Part shown: one piece after another, positions 34,620-44,119 of the stretch
Layout of the letters: each line of letters starts with the position of its first letter
Position numbering within the stretch: the stretch's first letter is position 1
Assembly: GCF_000564855.1 (NCBI RefSeq)
Contig: NZ_AYXG01000004.1
Location: 1 to 64,000, forward strand
Origin: Actinokineospora spheciospongiae
Lineage (GTDB): Bacteria > Actinomycetota > Actinomycetes > Mycobacteriales > Pseudonocardiaceae
Direction: 5' to 3'
DNA: 64,000 nucleotides
The notes under the pieces: model-generated
The model's database searches: none
Told to the model about the DNA's origin: nothing
Seen by the model: the letters and a program-made list of their open reading frames with translations, nothing else
Program-made: the position numbers and the translations under genes

Positions 34620-35236
34620 GCCAGTTGCCCATCCCCGGCCAGCAGAAAGGGGGCACATACACCCAAGCGCTGGAGGCCGTCCTCGCGAAGATCCCCGCCG
34701 TCTACTTCCGCCACACCATGCGCAGCATCGGCTACGACAATGCCGCCGCCGACGACATCTGCCAGCAGACCGCGCTCGACCTGTACCTGTACTGGCACCG
34801 CGAGGGTGGGTTCGACGAGCAACGCATCGCCAAGACCTTCTGGACGATCCTCAACCGCCGGATCTCCGACCATCTCGACAACACCCGAAAGGAGGTCGGA
34901 CGTCGCCACCTCCGCGGCCTCGACGGCGCCCACCACGACGGCGTGCGGCCACTGGCCGAGTGCTTGGCCGATCCCGGTGCTGAACACGCCTTCGCTGAGG
35001 TTGTGGATGCCCTCGACCGTCCCGGCGTGTTCGCCCAACTCCTCGACGGCATCCCCGACCCGCAGCGCCAAGCCCTGTTGCTCGTCCATGTTGACAAGCT
35101 CGACCAAGCCGCCGCAGCGGCCAGTCTCGGCCTCAGCGTCCGCGGGCTGCAGGCCCGGCTCCACGCGGGTCGCACCCGCCTGAGAGCCAACTACCGCCGA
35201 CACCGTGACAAGACCCCGGAGGAGGACAACCGATGA
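34616..35236 (+). CDS. ECF-like sigma-70 family factor
   Basis: 206 aa. A region 2-like block (AVYFRHTMRSIGYDNAAADDICQQ, then AKTFWTILNRRISDHLDN, residues about 25-95) and a region 4-like helix-turn-helix (DPQRQALLLVHVDKLDQAAAAASLGLSVRGLQARLHAGR region, about 145-190) with a linker between, as in ECF sigma factors. GTG start in a GTGA overlap. Its own stop overlaps the next ATG, so the next gene is co-translated. It probably redirects RNA polymerase to a small element-specific regulon. Confidence 0.8.
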   Translation: MSQLPIPGQQKGGTYTQALEAVLAKIPAVYFRHTMRSIGYDNAAADDICQQTALDLYLYWHREGGFDEQRIAKTFWTILNRRISDHLDNTRKEVGRRHLRGLDGAHHDGVRPLAECLADPGAEHAFAEVVDALDRPGVFAQLLDGIPDPQRQALLLVHVDKLDQAAAAASLGLSVRGLQARLHAGRTRLRANYRRHRDKTPEEDNR

Positions 35237-38200
35237 TCCCAGAGACCAACGCATACAGCATCGAGGCCCTAGCCACCGCCGCCGCCATGCTCACCCCCCA
35301 GGAGCAGGCCGATCGACTGGCAGCCGTCGACTCGGCGCTCATCGGTGCGGACGCCTCCGACCTCACCGCCGACCACCTCGCCCACGGCAATCTGCACGCC
35401 GCTGCCCGCTGGTACCGCACCGCCCTTCATCACCACGCCGACGGCGCTCGACGCGCACTCGACGATATCGAGGTTCTTGTCCAAACTCCGCACACCCCCG
35501 ATGCCGAGCACATCATCGAAGGCATTCCATTTAAGCCCCGCGACGCCGAACAACGCCGTGAGGCCGCCCTCGCGAACGCAGCCGACGCCGTCCGCGACGC
35601 CCACTGTGCCGCTGACCGTATCCGCGCCGACGCCCAACAGGTCGCACTGCACGCCGAGGACCAGGCTCGACACTTGGTCGACGATGCCCGTGCCGAAGCT
35701 GAACGTCTCATCGCTGAGGCTCGCCACAACATCCGCCGCCCGCGTGAGGGGCACCAGCCTGCAGCCGACGACCGGACAACCGTCGAGAACGATTCCCCAG
35801 ACATACATCGCTTCGATCAAGCGTGGGGCGTCCTTGCGCGCTTGGCACCCAGCAAGACAGGCACGCCAACCGGGCCTCTCCTGCTCCAAGAACTGCGCGA
35901 ACTCGTCATGCTGCTGAGGGCAACCAGCCACGAAGCGGAGGCAGCGTGGGCGCGAAGCGCAGTCACGCTTCAAGAGGACGTGGAACGCGCGATTGCAAGG
36001 CCCGGCGGCCTCAAGCCCGACGAACTCGTCGACATGTTGGCCAGGATGCACATGCTGCTGACGACCTCCCCCGATGCGGCAAACACCCACGACATGCAGC
36101 AGTCTGCTTCTGACCACCTCGCGGAAGACGCCCCCGAGTTGCTCTTCGACGACACCTCACACTCACCGGATGTTGCCGTGCAACCGTCCCAGGCCCCAGC
36201 AGACGACGTCGCCGCGGCCAGTCGCACGCCAGTGCCCAGCCGAGAGGTCGAACCGGGCGTACGCAGGTCGACGACGCCGTTTGCGCGTAGCCGCCAGCAA
36301 GCCGTGGCGCAGGTGCGCGCCGTGCTCAGCACACGCCCACAGCGGCCGCTAGAACTGCGCGAGGAGGAATGGGAGCGACCGGCACTGCCGCGATGGCGTC
36401 CGTGCGCTGTGGTGAATGATCTCGATGAGGTTTTCCGCGCCCGGTTCGACAAGCTCTCGGCAAGGCCTGTGCAGCGTGCCGCGGTCGAAGAGGCCGTCAG
36501 GCTAGCCGAGTCGGGAATCGTGGTGATCGAAGCGCCAATGGGGTCGGGTAAGACCGAAGCCGCATTGCTGGCCGCCGAGGTGCTGGCCCACCGCAGTGGG
36601 GCGGATGGGTACTTCATCGCGTTGCCCACCCAGGCTACGGCTGACGCGATGCTCTCGCGTGTACGCCACTGGTTTGATCGGCTGCCGGGGGATGAGACTG
36701 TGTCGACCACCCTCGCACACAGGAAGGCACACCTCGACGACGAGTACTCCGATTTGGCCCGCCGCAATCTGCATCTCGGCGTCGGAGAGATTAATGACAA
36801 TCGGGCAATTTTGCGCCAGTGGATCAACGGTAGCAAGAAAGGCAGGTTGGCCTATTTCGTGGTTGGTGCCATCAACCAAGTTCTATTCGCCGGGTTGAAG
36901 AGCAGGCACCTGATGCTGCAGCACCTCGCGCTTGCAGGCAAGGTCGTCATCATCGACGAGGTGCATGCCTACGATGTCTACATGTCGCGTTACCTGCACC
37001 ATGTCCTGCATTGGCTCGGGTCATACGGTGCGCCTGTGGTGCTGTTGTCGACTACATTGCCCGACGCTTACCGGGCGGAGTTGGTCCGCGCCTATGCCGA
37101 AGGCAAGGGTGCTATGGCGACGATCACCGACGGGCACCTGGGGTACCCGGCCATCACATCCATGGGGGGGTCGACGATGATCGAGGCGGTGGCTGAGTCC
37201 ACATTGGTTAAGGTAGATCGCCTAGCCGATGACCTCGATACCCTTGTCCGTTACCTCAGGGAAAACCTTGCCGACGGCGGCTGCGTCGTGGTGGTGCGCA
37301 ACACGGTCGCCCGGGTGCAGGAGGCCGCCGCAAGGCTCGTGAAAGAGTTCGGTGTCAAGGTGGTGACCATCGCGCACTCGCGGTTCTTGGCGTGTGACCG
37401 GGCAGCGATCGACCGGTCCCTAGCCCAACGGTTCGGTCCGTTCGGTGATCACCGGCCCGGATTGCACATCGTTGTAGCCTCCCAAGTGGTCGAGCATTCC
37501 CTGGATCTTGATTTCGATCTCATGGTTACCGACCTCGCGCCCGTTGACCTGATCCTGCAACGGTTGGGCAGACTGCACCGGCATGACCACATCCGTCCCA
37601 CCGGAATGCGAACCTCGCGGTGTGCCGTGGTCGGCGTCGAGGATTGGGCCGCCGCGCCGGTGGTTTCGGTGGCGGGGTCACGCCGGGTTTTCGATGACCA
37701 CACGCTGCTGCGGTCCGCCGCCTTGCTGGCCGACCGGGACACCATCGTGCTTCCCGATGACATCGCCCCGCTCGTGCAGTCCGCATACGGTCCCACAGCG
37801 CTAGGTCCGGACTCCTGGCAGCCTGCGATGCGCGCCGCCGCTACGCAGACGGAGGCATTGTCACAATGGCGAACCGACTCGGCCGCCACCTTTCTGGCCG
37901 ACCGGGCAACCAACCGCGGCACGCCCATGGGCTGGTTGATCGCGAGTGAGGGGAACGCCAAGGGCGAGGCGAAGGGCGCCGCCCAGACTCGTGACGGCAA
38001 AAAACCACTGGAAGTGCTGGTCGTGCAGCGCGATGCCGACGGTAGGTTGCTGCTGCCCGACTGGATCAAGGGTGGCAGGGAGCAGATCCCAGAGTATGAA
38101 AGGGTTCCCTGGACACAAGCTAAAATTATCTCCACCTGTTCGTTGCGACTGCCGATGGCGTTGAGTCACGGTGGAGTCATCGCCGAACTGGAGAAGACTC

Positions 38201-38349
38201 GGATCGCCAGCTTCGACCTCACCCCATTGCTTGCCGGTCAGCTCATATTGGTGCTCGATGACAACCGCAAGGCCGTCCTGTATGGCCACCACCTCACCTA
38301 CGACCCGCACAGAGGACTGCTGCATGAACGAGCCCGACCCATCCTTTGA
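35233..38349 (+). CDS. Cas3-type helicase fused to an unknown N-terminal region, HD nuclease absent
   Basis: 1038 aa. Residues 1 to about 385 are an unknown Ala/Arg/Glu-rich, partly coiled-coil region (RDAHCAADRIRADAQQVALH) co-translated with the sigma factor. From LPRWRP (about 386) the sequence is a type I-E-like Cas3: PVQRAAVEEAV, Walker A APMGSGKTEAAL (about 433-444), motif II IIDEVHAYD (about 574), motif III LLSTTLPD, and helicase C with VVASQVVEHSLDLDFD and LQRLGRLHRH. The N-terminal HD nuclease (HD...H motifs) of normal Cas3 is absent. The frame is open across the junction. Either a deletion fused two genes in phase, or this is a new sigma-linked helicase. No cascade, cas1 or cas2 genes follow. 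Confidence 0.85.
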   Translation: MIPETNAYSIEALATAAAMLTPQEQADRLAAVDSALIGADASDLTADHLAHGNLHAAARWYRTALHHHADGARRALDDIEVLVQTPHTPDAEHIIEGIPFKPRDAEQRREAALANAADAVRDAHCAADRIRADAQQVALHAEDQARHLVDDARAEAERLIAEARHNIRRPREGHQPAADDRTTVENDSPDIHRFDQAWGVLARLAPSKTGTPTGPLLLQELRELVMLLRATSHEAEAAWARSAVTLQEDVERAIARPGGLKPDELVDMLARMHMLLTTSPDAANTHDMQQSASDHLAEDAPELLFDDTSHSPDVAVQPSQAPADDVAAASRTPVPSREVEPGVRRSTTPFARSRQQAVAQVRAVLSTRPQRPLELREEEWERPALPRWRPCAVVNDLDEVFRARFDKLSARPVQRAAVEEAVRLAESGIVVIEAPMGSGKTEAALLAAEVLAHRSGADGYFIALPTQATADAMLSRVRHWFDRLPGDETVSTTLAHRKAHLDDEYSDLARRNLHLGVGEINDNRAILRQWINGSKKGRLAYFVVGAINQVLFAGLKSRHLMLQHLALAGKVVIIDEVHAYDVYMSRYLHHVLHWLGSYGAPVVLLSTTLPDAYRAELVRAYAEGKGAMATITDGHLGYPAITSMGGSTMIEAVAESTLVKVDRLADDLDTLVRYLRENLADGGCVVVVRNTVARVQEAAARLVKEFGVKVVTIAHSRFLACDRAAIDRSLAQRFGPFGDHRPGLHIVVASQVVEHSLDLDFDLMVTDLAPVDLILQRLGRLHRHDHIRPTGMRTSRCAVVGVEDWAAAPVVSVAGSRRVFDDHTLLRSAALLADRDTIVLPDDIAPLVQSAYGPTALGPDSWQPAMRAAATQTEALSQWRTDSAATFLADRATNRGTPMGWLIASEGNAKGEAKGAAQTRDGKKPLEVLVVQRDADGRLLLPDWIKGGREQIPEYERVPWTQAKIISTCSLRLPMALSHGGVIAELEKTRIASFDLTPLLAGQLILVLDDNRKAVLYGHHLTYDPHRGLLHERARPIL

Positions 38350-38430
38350 CTCGACCGCACAACTCTGAGCAACGGCAGGCCGGGCGTCAGCCGTACGGTC
38401 GAAAGCCACCTAAACCGCAGCTCAAGAAGT

Positions 38431-38459
38431 ATCTTCCCCGCGCGAGCGGGGCTATTCCC
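38431..38459 (+). repeat. solitary type I-E-like CRISPR repeat
   Basis: A 29-nt sequence with the core CCCCGCGCGAGCGGGG flanked by TT and CTATTCCC closely resembles the actinobacterial type I-E repeat. It lies 80 nt after the Cas3-like gene. No second copy is found at the expected 61-nt interval on either side, so it is an orphan repeat, not an array. Confidence 0.6.
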
Positions 38460-38591
38460 AATTCCTTGGCTGTGGAGACCGAGGTCTTCAGCGGCATCGG
38501 TCTGAGACTGGCCCGCCAGTTCGCCGGCTATGACATCCCGTGATGCTGGTTGCGGACGAGAACCGAGTCCATACCGAGGCTGCGATGCTCT

Positions 38592-39174
38592 TGGGAATTA
38601 CTCGATCCGGTGCGCCTGTACTTACCGGAAGGTCTGGACGGATCGCTGAAGCAGGTCCTCGTTCAGGCGTTGTTGGAGTCGAACCTGGCGTTGGCTGAGC
38701 AGGTACTGGCCGCTGACAGCGACCTCGACGAGCGGCGTGACCGGTGTGAGGAGCAGGGCCAACACTTTGTTGGCCCTGCAGGCCTCAGTGGCCGAGGACC
38801 TGCGCGATGTTGGCCGCCTACTACGGTGCCGAGCGCATGGGCGACCTGGCTGTCCGCATCGCCCATGTCCGCATCGCCCACCCCACCCGGGGCGTCCCAA
38901 CTGAGCTGCCTCCGGTGCCCAGTCGCGTGGGCAAACGGCTGCGGACATGACCGATCGGGTCGGCGAACTGGTCGGCGGCCCCGCGCAGGGCGGGCACACC
39001 GAGTTCGTGGCCGCCGACGAAGTCCTCGACGGCCTGCACGGTGAGGTCTTGGCCCACGTCACCGTGTCATCTTGGGGCATGGCCTCGCCGCTGCGGTCAC
39101 CTTGGCGTTGATCGCCCGTTGCTACGGGCGCTTCGACGACCAAGCGTTGTCGGTCGTCAAACAGTTGGAGTTCA
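38592..39174 (+). pseudogene. phoU: phoU pseudogene
   Basis: Pieces of a PhoU phosphate-signalling protein appear in order but in different frames: VLVQALLESNLALAEQVLAAD with SDLDERR, LLALQASVAEDLRD, YYGAERMGDLAVRIAH, and HGLAAAVTLALIARCYGRFDDQA. At least three frameshifts and a 15-bp tandem duplication (38852-38881) break it. The two halves correspond to PhoU's twin three-helix bundles. It is non-functional and its source (host or element) is unclear. Confidence 0.65.
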
Positions 39175-39869
39175 CCGCCACTGAGGCTGACCGGTTCACA
39201 GCGAGCACGCGGGCATACCGACGGGTACGTGCCGGACCCGCCGCCGAGCAAGTTGGGCGGAAAGGATTCGGTCATGGACCTGGCCGCCAACCCGGTGACA
39301 CTAATGGCCATGCGGTACGTGCGCGCCGCTCCCAGTCCTGGCCCCCTGCCCGACCCCGGTCAGAATCGGTACCCGGGGTACCCGCCGACCCCAAGCTGCT
39401 GGAACGGGCTGCCCGGCTGGCTGGAGGTGCTAGCCGTGGGCGCCGACGGACCCCCGCGGCCGCAGCGCTGTCGGTGGCGCTGCACTCCCATGTCCCCGAC
39501 GGGGTCGTCGCCGAGGCTAACGCCGAGTCCGTCCGGCTGGCAGACCAGTGGTGCACCCCGAAAGCGTCGGGCCCCGGGACGTCATTGAGCACACCGCGGG
39601 CCTGGCTGTGCCAACGGCACACGAAGCACACCGCTGAGTTGGACCGGCATCCGGATGATGACGGTCACCACGCCATATCCCGACGACCATGTGCTGGTGG
39701 CTTCGACGAACCCGTCCGCGCATCAGGTGCGGCCCTTGGCTGCGACATTCGAGAAGTGGCCCGAGCCACATGCTCGAACCCAGTCGAACCAGGCGGAAGC
39801 GGACTGCCTAACGACCTCGTGCATGGTTGGTATCGGGGCGCGTTGAGCTGGGGAAACGACTGTTGGTGA
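39175..39869. other. degenerate DNA without a readable gene
   Basis: About 700 nt where all six frames switch codon bias repeatedly. Short believable pieces (KLGGKDSVMDLAANPVTLMAMRY at about 39250; KLLERAARLAGG at about 39390; DGVVAEANAESVRLADQW at about 39500) lie in different frames and were not recognised. It is best read as a decayed gene between a dead phoU and a dead transposon. Confidence 0.45.
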
Positions 39870-40891
39870 TCACAATCCGGTTGCCGGGTTGAGGGCTGCG
39901 ACTGGCCGACGGTGCAGTCGGCTTTCGTGCTGGAAGTCGAACGGCAGCCTGGCGACGGCACGGAGGTTAGGGTCGAGGGTTTCGCGGTGGCCGAGGTGGC
40001 GGGCGAGGCTGCGCCAGTTCTTCAGGTGGGCGATGCCATGCTCGACCCGAACCCGCCGGGAAGCGTGCTCCCTTCTTTTCGCTGCGCGGAGTCCGGCGAT
40101 GCCCGGCATGCGTTCGAGGGCCTTCTTGTGATGCTTCCGGGTGGGTGTGACGACCTGTTACCCAGGTCTGGGCACCGAGTCCCTGGTATCCGGCATCGGC
40201 GAGGATCTCCACCCCGCGATACTCGAGCAACGGCACGATCCCGGCGTTGCGGGCCTGGGTGATGCCACTCGTGCTGCCCCGGCACGTGGCGCCGCAGAAC
40301 AACAACCGCCCCTGCGCATCGGCGATGATCAACGCCTTCATGGCGTTCTGGCGCGACTCGCCGGAGATGAACCGATGCCGCCCCGCCCGCTTCACGCTCG
40401 GACGGCGAACCTCGATTTCGATCGCATCCATCAACCCCGTCAACCCCGTGTGATCGAGATGGGCGACGACGTCGGCCAGGGTGCGCAACCGGACACCACC
40501 CTCGACACGACAACCCCGTTGAGCCAACAGCGGGCGGATCTCGTTCACCGCACGGGTGATGGTCGAGCGATCCACCCGGAACCACGCCGCCACCACGTCA
40601 TGGGTGGCGTTGAGACGCAGACACGCCAGCGTCGCCAGCAGTCGGTCGACGAACACCAACCGGTACTCCGTGCCCGCACCCGGTGCCCGCCGCCGCGGCC
40701 TGTCTGTCAACCGGGCGGCCTGACGCGCCTGCCACATCGGGCCGATCTCGGCCACCATATCCGCGATCACCCCCCGCCGACAGTCCGGTCACCCGACGAT
40801 TCGACACCACAGCCACATGACCCGCACTAAGATCATCCCAGTCGATGTCCGCAACCATGCACGAGGTAGTTAGGGCGGGGCAACGGACCAT
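39870..40891 (-). pseudogene. IS5-family transposase with two frameshifts
   Basis: A transposase of the IS5 family (DDE_4/HARBI1-like). Segments in order: VADIDWDDLSAGHV and NRRVTGLSAG; then ADMVAEIGPMWQARQ, YRLVFVDRLLATLACLRLNATHDVVAAWF split over one frame; ILADAGYQGLGAQT; and MPGIAGLRAAKRREHAS, VRVEHGIAHLKNWRSLARHLG. Frame breaks lie near 40775 (a C6 run) and near 40155. Both alter the chain, so the copy is inactive unless frameshifting occurs. Terminal repeats were not resolved. It separates the decayed segment from the second biosynthetic cluster. Confidence 0.8.
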
Positions 40892-40982
40892 CCTTAACTG
40901 GCTGAAGCGCCACTAGGCGTGGTGGCGGATGGGCGGAAGGATCGGGGGCGTATCAGCGGCGAACCTGTCTCGGGGAGCAGTC

Positions 40983-41246
40983 ATGGACATCATTTCCGTA
41001 CAGCAGAAGGCGTGGCAGAACAAGGTGTTGAAGGGATTCAACACCACCGATGTGCCCATGGAGTTCTGCATGCTGCAAGAGAAGGTGGCCGCCGCGTTCA
41101 CGGCGTGGCGACGCAAGGACATGATCCTCGCCGAGGAGTTGGCCGACGTGGTGCTCTACGCGTCGAGCATCGCGGAGATGGTTGGTCTGGACCTGGGACG
41201 CGAGGTGCAGGTCAAGGTCGACAAGAACGCCGCGCGGTCCGACTGA
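40983..41246 (+). CDS. MazG-like NTP pyrophosphohydrolase-fold protein
   Basis: 87 aa from ATG 40983 (GGGGAG upstream; the longer frame from 40929 is unneeded). The arrangement PMEFCMLQEKVAAAFTAWRR, AEELADVVLYASSIAEMVG and QVKVDKNAARS follows the all-alpha MazG fold (ExxE helix, then ELADV helix, then KNAxR). The first motif has only part of the usual EExxE acidic set. Possible role: a small nucleotide pyrophosphatase near a nucleoside antibiotic cluster, or housecleaning. Ten nt separate it from the next gene, so it may be co-transcribed. Confidence 0.65.
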   Translation: MDIISVQQKAWQNKVLKGFNTTDVPMEFCMLQEKVAAAFTAWRRKDMILAEELADVVLYASSIAEMVGLDLGREVQVKVDKNAARSD

Positions 41247-41256
41247 AGGGGCGGCC

Positions 41257-42027
41257 ATGCCGGAGAGCACGTCACGGGGGTTGGCGTTCGGGGAAATCGC
41301 CGAGCGTTATGACCGGTTTCGGCCGGGGGTGCCCGCGGCGGCGTTGGACTGGTTACTCCCTGCGGGGTGCGCGGCGGTGGTGGACCTCGGCGCGGGGACC
41401 GGTGCGATGACGCGGTCGCTGGTCGAACGGGTGCCTCGGGTCGTCGCGGTGGAGCCGGATCCGAGGATGCGCGAGGCGTTGGCGCGCGGGTGCCCGGATG
41501 CCGAGCTGGTGGCCGGGACCGGTGAGGACGTGCCCCTGCCGGACGGGGTGGCGGACGCCGTTGTGATCGCCATGGCCTGGCACTGGATGGACCCCGCACG
41601 GGCCATGCCCGAGATCGCGCGGGTGCTGCGGGTCGGCGGCGTCCTCGGCGTTCTGTGGAACCACCGCGACCTATCCGTCCCCTGGGTTGCGGACCTCGAC
41701 CGCTTCACCCGCGCCACGCGCGCCGAGGCGCTTGGGGGAGTCGGCGCAGCGGCACCCACCGAGGACGTCGTCGACCCGCGGCCGGACCCGTGGTTCGCCC
41801 CTGTGGCAGAGCGCAGGTTGTCCTGGTCCATGACTCTGACCGTCGCGGAGCTGGTCGGTCACCTCGGTACGGACGCCAGTGCAGTCGCGTTGCCCGCTGA
41901 GGCGCGGACGGAAGTGGACGAGCAGGTGGCCTGGTACGTGCGCGACCAGCTCGGCCTGGCCAGCAACCAGGCGGTCGACCTGCCGATGGCCTGCCGCTGC
42001 TTGCGAACCGTGAAGACCGGGGACTGA
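41257..42027 (+). CDS. class I SAM-dependent methyltransferase (possible CapS role)
   Basis: 256 aa. SAM motif I VVDLGAGTGAMTRSL, motif II acidic VAVEPD, then DAVVIAMAWHWMD and RVLRVGGVLGVLWN. ATG 41257 has GAAGGGG upstream. In capuramycin-type pathways a carboxyl methyltransferase (CapS) makes the methyl ester that CapW then exchanges for an amide. A CapW-like gene is present here, so this methyltransferase is a candidate for that step, but nothing in its sequence proves the substrate. It could also be an N- or O-methyltransferase. Confidence 0.8.
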   Translation: MPESTSRGLAFGEIAERYDRFRPGVPAAALDWLLPAGCAAVVDLGAGTGAMTRSLVERVPRVVAVEPDPRMREALARGCPDAELVAGTGEDVPLPDGVADAVVIAMAWHWMDPARAMPEIARVLRVGGVLGVLWNHRDLSVPWVADLDRFTRATRAEALGGVGAAAPTEDVVDPRPDPWFAPVAERRLSWSMTLTVAELVGHLGTDASAVALPAEARTEVDEQVAWYVRDQLGLASNQAVDLPMACRCLRTVKTGD

Positions 42028-42069
42028 GAATCCCCATCCAACCAGCACGCTACCGCTTGGAGGAGAGAC

Positions 42070-42795
42070 GTGGTCAGTCCAGCGCCGCGCGAAGTGCGGG
42101 ACCTCCCGCCCCACAGCGGCAACCTGATGTCGGCGGGGCAGCGGCGGCGCATCCTGCTGCGGGAAGTCGACGTGGTGATCGACGGCGGCGCCAATGGCGG
42201 GCAGTACGCAAAGTGGATGCGCAAATGCGGTTTTCGAGGGCGGATTCACTCGTTCGAGCCCGCGTCATCGACCTTCGCGGTGCTGGCGGACGAGGCGGCG
42301 TCCGATGTCGATTGGTACTGCCACAACACGGCTCTGGGGGTCGCGGACGGCGAGGCGACGCTGCACCTGACGCGCACGTCACTCGGGTCGTCGATGTTCC
42401 AGCGCACCGAACTGCACTCCCGGATGTGGCCCCGGGACGTCGAAGCCGGTGTGGAGACCGTCCCGGTGCGCTCGTTGCGCTCGCTGTGGCCGGAGCTGGG
42501 CTGTGCGGGCCAGCGCGTCCACCTCAAGCTGGACGTGGAGGGCGCCGAGCTGTCCGTCCTCGAAGGGGCGGGACCGCACTTGGACGACCTCGCGCTGCTC
42601 GAACTCGAACTGCCCCTGGTCGCTGTGCACCGGGGCGCGCCCTCGTTCTGCGACATCTTGGACTTCCTCACCGAGCGCGGCTTCGACATCATCGCGCTGG
42701 AGCAGAACCATCGCGGCGACGAGACCACCGGGCAGATGTTGATGCTCGACGGCCTCTTCCGGTCGTCAGGTGCCCGGCCGGAAGGCTGTCGGTGA
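42070..42795 (+). CDS. FkbM-family O-methyltransferase (CapK-like)
   Basis: 241 aa with the FkbM pattern: VVIDGGANGGQYAKWMRK and FEPASSTF (SAM site), then LKLDVEGAELSVLEGA. GTG 42070 follows GGAGGAGAG. FkbM enzymes methylate sugar or polyketide hydroxyls; capuramycin clusters contain one, recalled as acting on a ribose or hexose hydroxyl. Its stop overlaps the next GTG by four bases, coupling it to the molybdenum-hydroxylase small subunit. Confidence 0.85.
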   Translation: MVSPAPREVRDLPPHSGNLMSAGQRRRILLREVDVVIDGGANGGQYAKWMRKCGFRGRIHSFEPASSTFAVLADEAASDVDWYCHNTALGVADGEATLHLTRTSLGSSMFQRTELHSRMWPRDVEAGVETVPVRSLRSLWPELGCAGQRVHLKLDVEGAELSVLEGAGPHLDDLALLELELPLVAVHRGAPSFCDILDFLTERGFDIIALEQNHRGDETTGQMLMLDGLFRSSGARPEGCR

Positions 42796-43265
42796 GGCGC
42801 GTCGTCATCACCGTGGACGGTGTGGTGCACGAGTCGGAGGTGGAGCCCCGGCTGCTCCTCGTCCACTTCCTGCGCGACGTGCTGAACCTGACTGCGACCA
42901 CGATCGGCTGCGACACCGGCAACTGCGGGGCGTGCACGGTCGACCTGGATGGGGCGAGCGCCAAGAGCTGCTCTGTCCTCGCCGTGCAGGCCGACGGCAG
43001 CACGGTGACCACGATCCAGGGGATCGCCATACGGGGCGAGCGCCACCCGTTGCAACGGGCCTTTCACGAGCGGCACGCGCTGCAGTGCGGTTACTGCACC
43101 CCCGGGATGATTATGGCCGCCCGCGACCTGCTGGGCCGGGTGCCCTGCCCGCGGCCCGAGGAGGTTCGGGAGGCGTTGCAGGGTAACCTCTGCCGCTGCA
43201 CGGGGTATCAGAACATCATTGCGGCGGTGATCGCCGCAGGGCGGGAGCAGGGCGGTCCGGCGTGA
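42792..43265 (+). CDS. molybdenum hydroxylase 2Fe-2S subunit
   Basis: 157-aa CoxS/XdhC-type iron-sulfur subunit. Plant-type cluster motif GCDTGNCGACTVDL, and second cluster motifs CGYCTPGM and CRCTGYQN. It shuttles electrons between Mo cofactor and FAD in xanthine dehydrogenase/CO dehydrogenase-family enzymes. GTG start in overlap with the FkbM gene; stop overlaps the FAD subunit. Its catalytic partner lies 5 kb away on the opposite strand. Its presence in a nucleoside cluster suggests oxidation of an aldehyde or heterocycle intermediate. Confidence 0.92.
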   Translation: MRRVVITVDGVVHESEVEPRLLLVHFLRDVLNLTATTIGCDTGNCGACTVDLDGASAKSCSVLAVQADGSTVTTIQGIAIRGERHPLQRAFHERHALQCGYCTPGMIMAARDLLGRVPCPRPEEVREALQGNLCRCTGYQNIIAAVIAAGREQGGPA

Positions 43266-44119
43266 TCCCCGCACCGTTCGACTACACGCGTCCCACGACC
43301 GTCGAAGACGCTGTCACCGCCCTGCGAGCCGGCGGCGCGGGCGCGAAGGTGATTGCAGGCGGTCAGAGTCTGGTGCGGATGCTGCAGCGCAGGCTCGTGA
43401 GGCCCACGCTGTTGGTGGATGTGGGCTGCCTGTCCCGGATGCGCGAGGTCGTCGAGGAACCCGATCACCTGGTCATCGGCGCGACAACGACCCAGCACGA
43501 GCTGCTGCACGACGCCCGGGTCCGGGCACACGCCCCGCTGCTGTCCCTCGTCGCGCGGCATGTCGGCGACCCGGCGGTGCGCCACCGCGGCACGCTGGGC
43601 GGGTCTGTCGCGCACGCCGATCCGGCCGGGGACCCGCCCGCCGCTGTGCTTGCCCTGGACGGGGAGATCATCGTGGAGGGACCGCGCGGCGAGCGGGTCA
43701 TCCCGAGCGCCGAGTTCTTCGTCGGTCCCTTCCGGACGGCTCTGGAGCCTGACGAGCTGCTCGTCGGGGTCAGGGTGCCCAAGATGGGCGAGGGCTGGAC
43801 CGTGCACTACGAGAAGTTCCGCCTGTCCGCGCAAAAGCCGACGTTGCTCGGCGTCGCCGTCATGGTGCGCCGCGTGGGCGATTGCTTCACCGACGCGCAC
43901 ATCGCCCTGGCGAACAGCGGCAGCACACCTGTTAGAGCCACAGCGGTGGAGGTGGCGCTGGTCGGAGCCGACGTCACCGAGGAGGCGGTCACGAAGGCAG
44001 CTGACCTGCTGGACGGGACAATGGAACCGTTCGCCCGCCAGGGCGTCTCGCAGGCCTACTTGGCCCACCTGGCGCGCGTGCTGACCCGTCGGGCTGTGGT
44101 CGCCGCGCTCAGCTGGTGA
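43262..44119 (+). CDS. molybdenum hydroxylase FAD subunit
   Basis: 285-aa CoxM-type flavoprotein. FAD-binding AGGQSLVRML and GTLGGSVAHADPAGD are present, followed by the CO dehydrogenase flavoprotein C-terminal domain. GTG start in GTGA overlap with the 2Fe-2S subunit. Its last 11 bases overlap the end of the convergent phosphotransferase gene. Together with the 2Fe-2S and Mo subunits it completes a heterotrimeric hydroxylase. No dedicated MoCo insertion chaperone gene is visible here. Confidence 0.92.
   Translation: MIPAPFDYTRPTTVEDAVTALRAGGAGAKVIAGGQSLVRMLQRRLVRPTLLVDVGCLSRMREVVEEPDHLVIGATTTQHELLHDARVRAHAPLLSLVARHVGDPAVRHRGTLGGSVAHADPAGDPPAAVLALDGEIIVEGPRGERVIPSAEFFVGPFRTALEPDELLVGVRVPKMGEGWTVHYEKFRLSAQKPTLLGVAVMVRRVGDCFTDAHIALANSGSTPVRATAVEVALVGADVTEEAVTKAADLLDGTMEPFARQGVSQAYLAHLARVLTRRAVVAALSW

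Noticed and set aside
38431-38520. CRISPR array
   Set aside because: Only one repeat-like unit; no second copy at 55-65 nt spacing in either direction.
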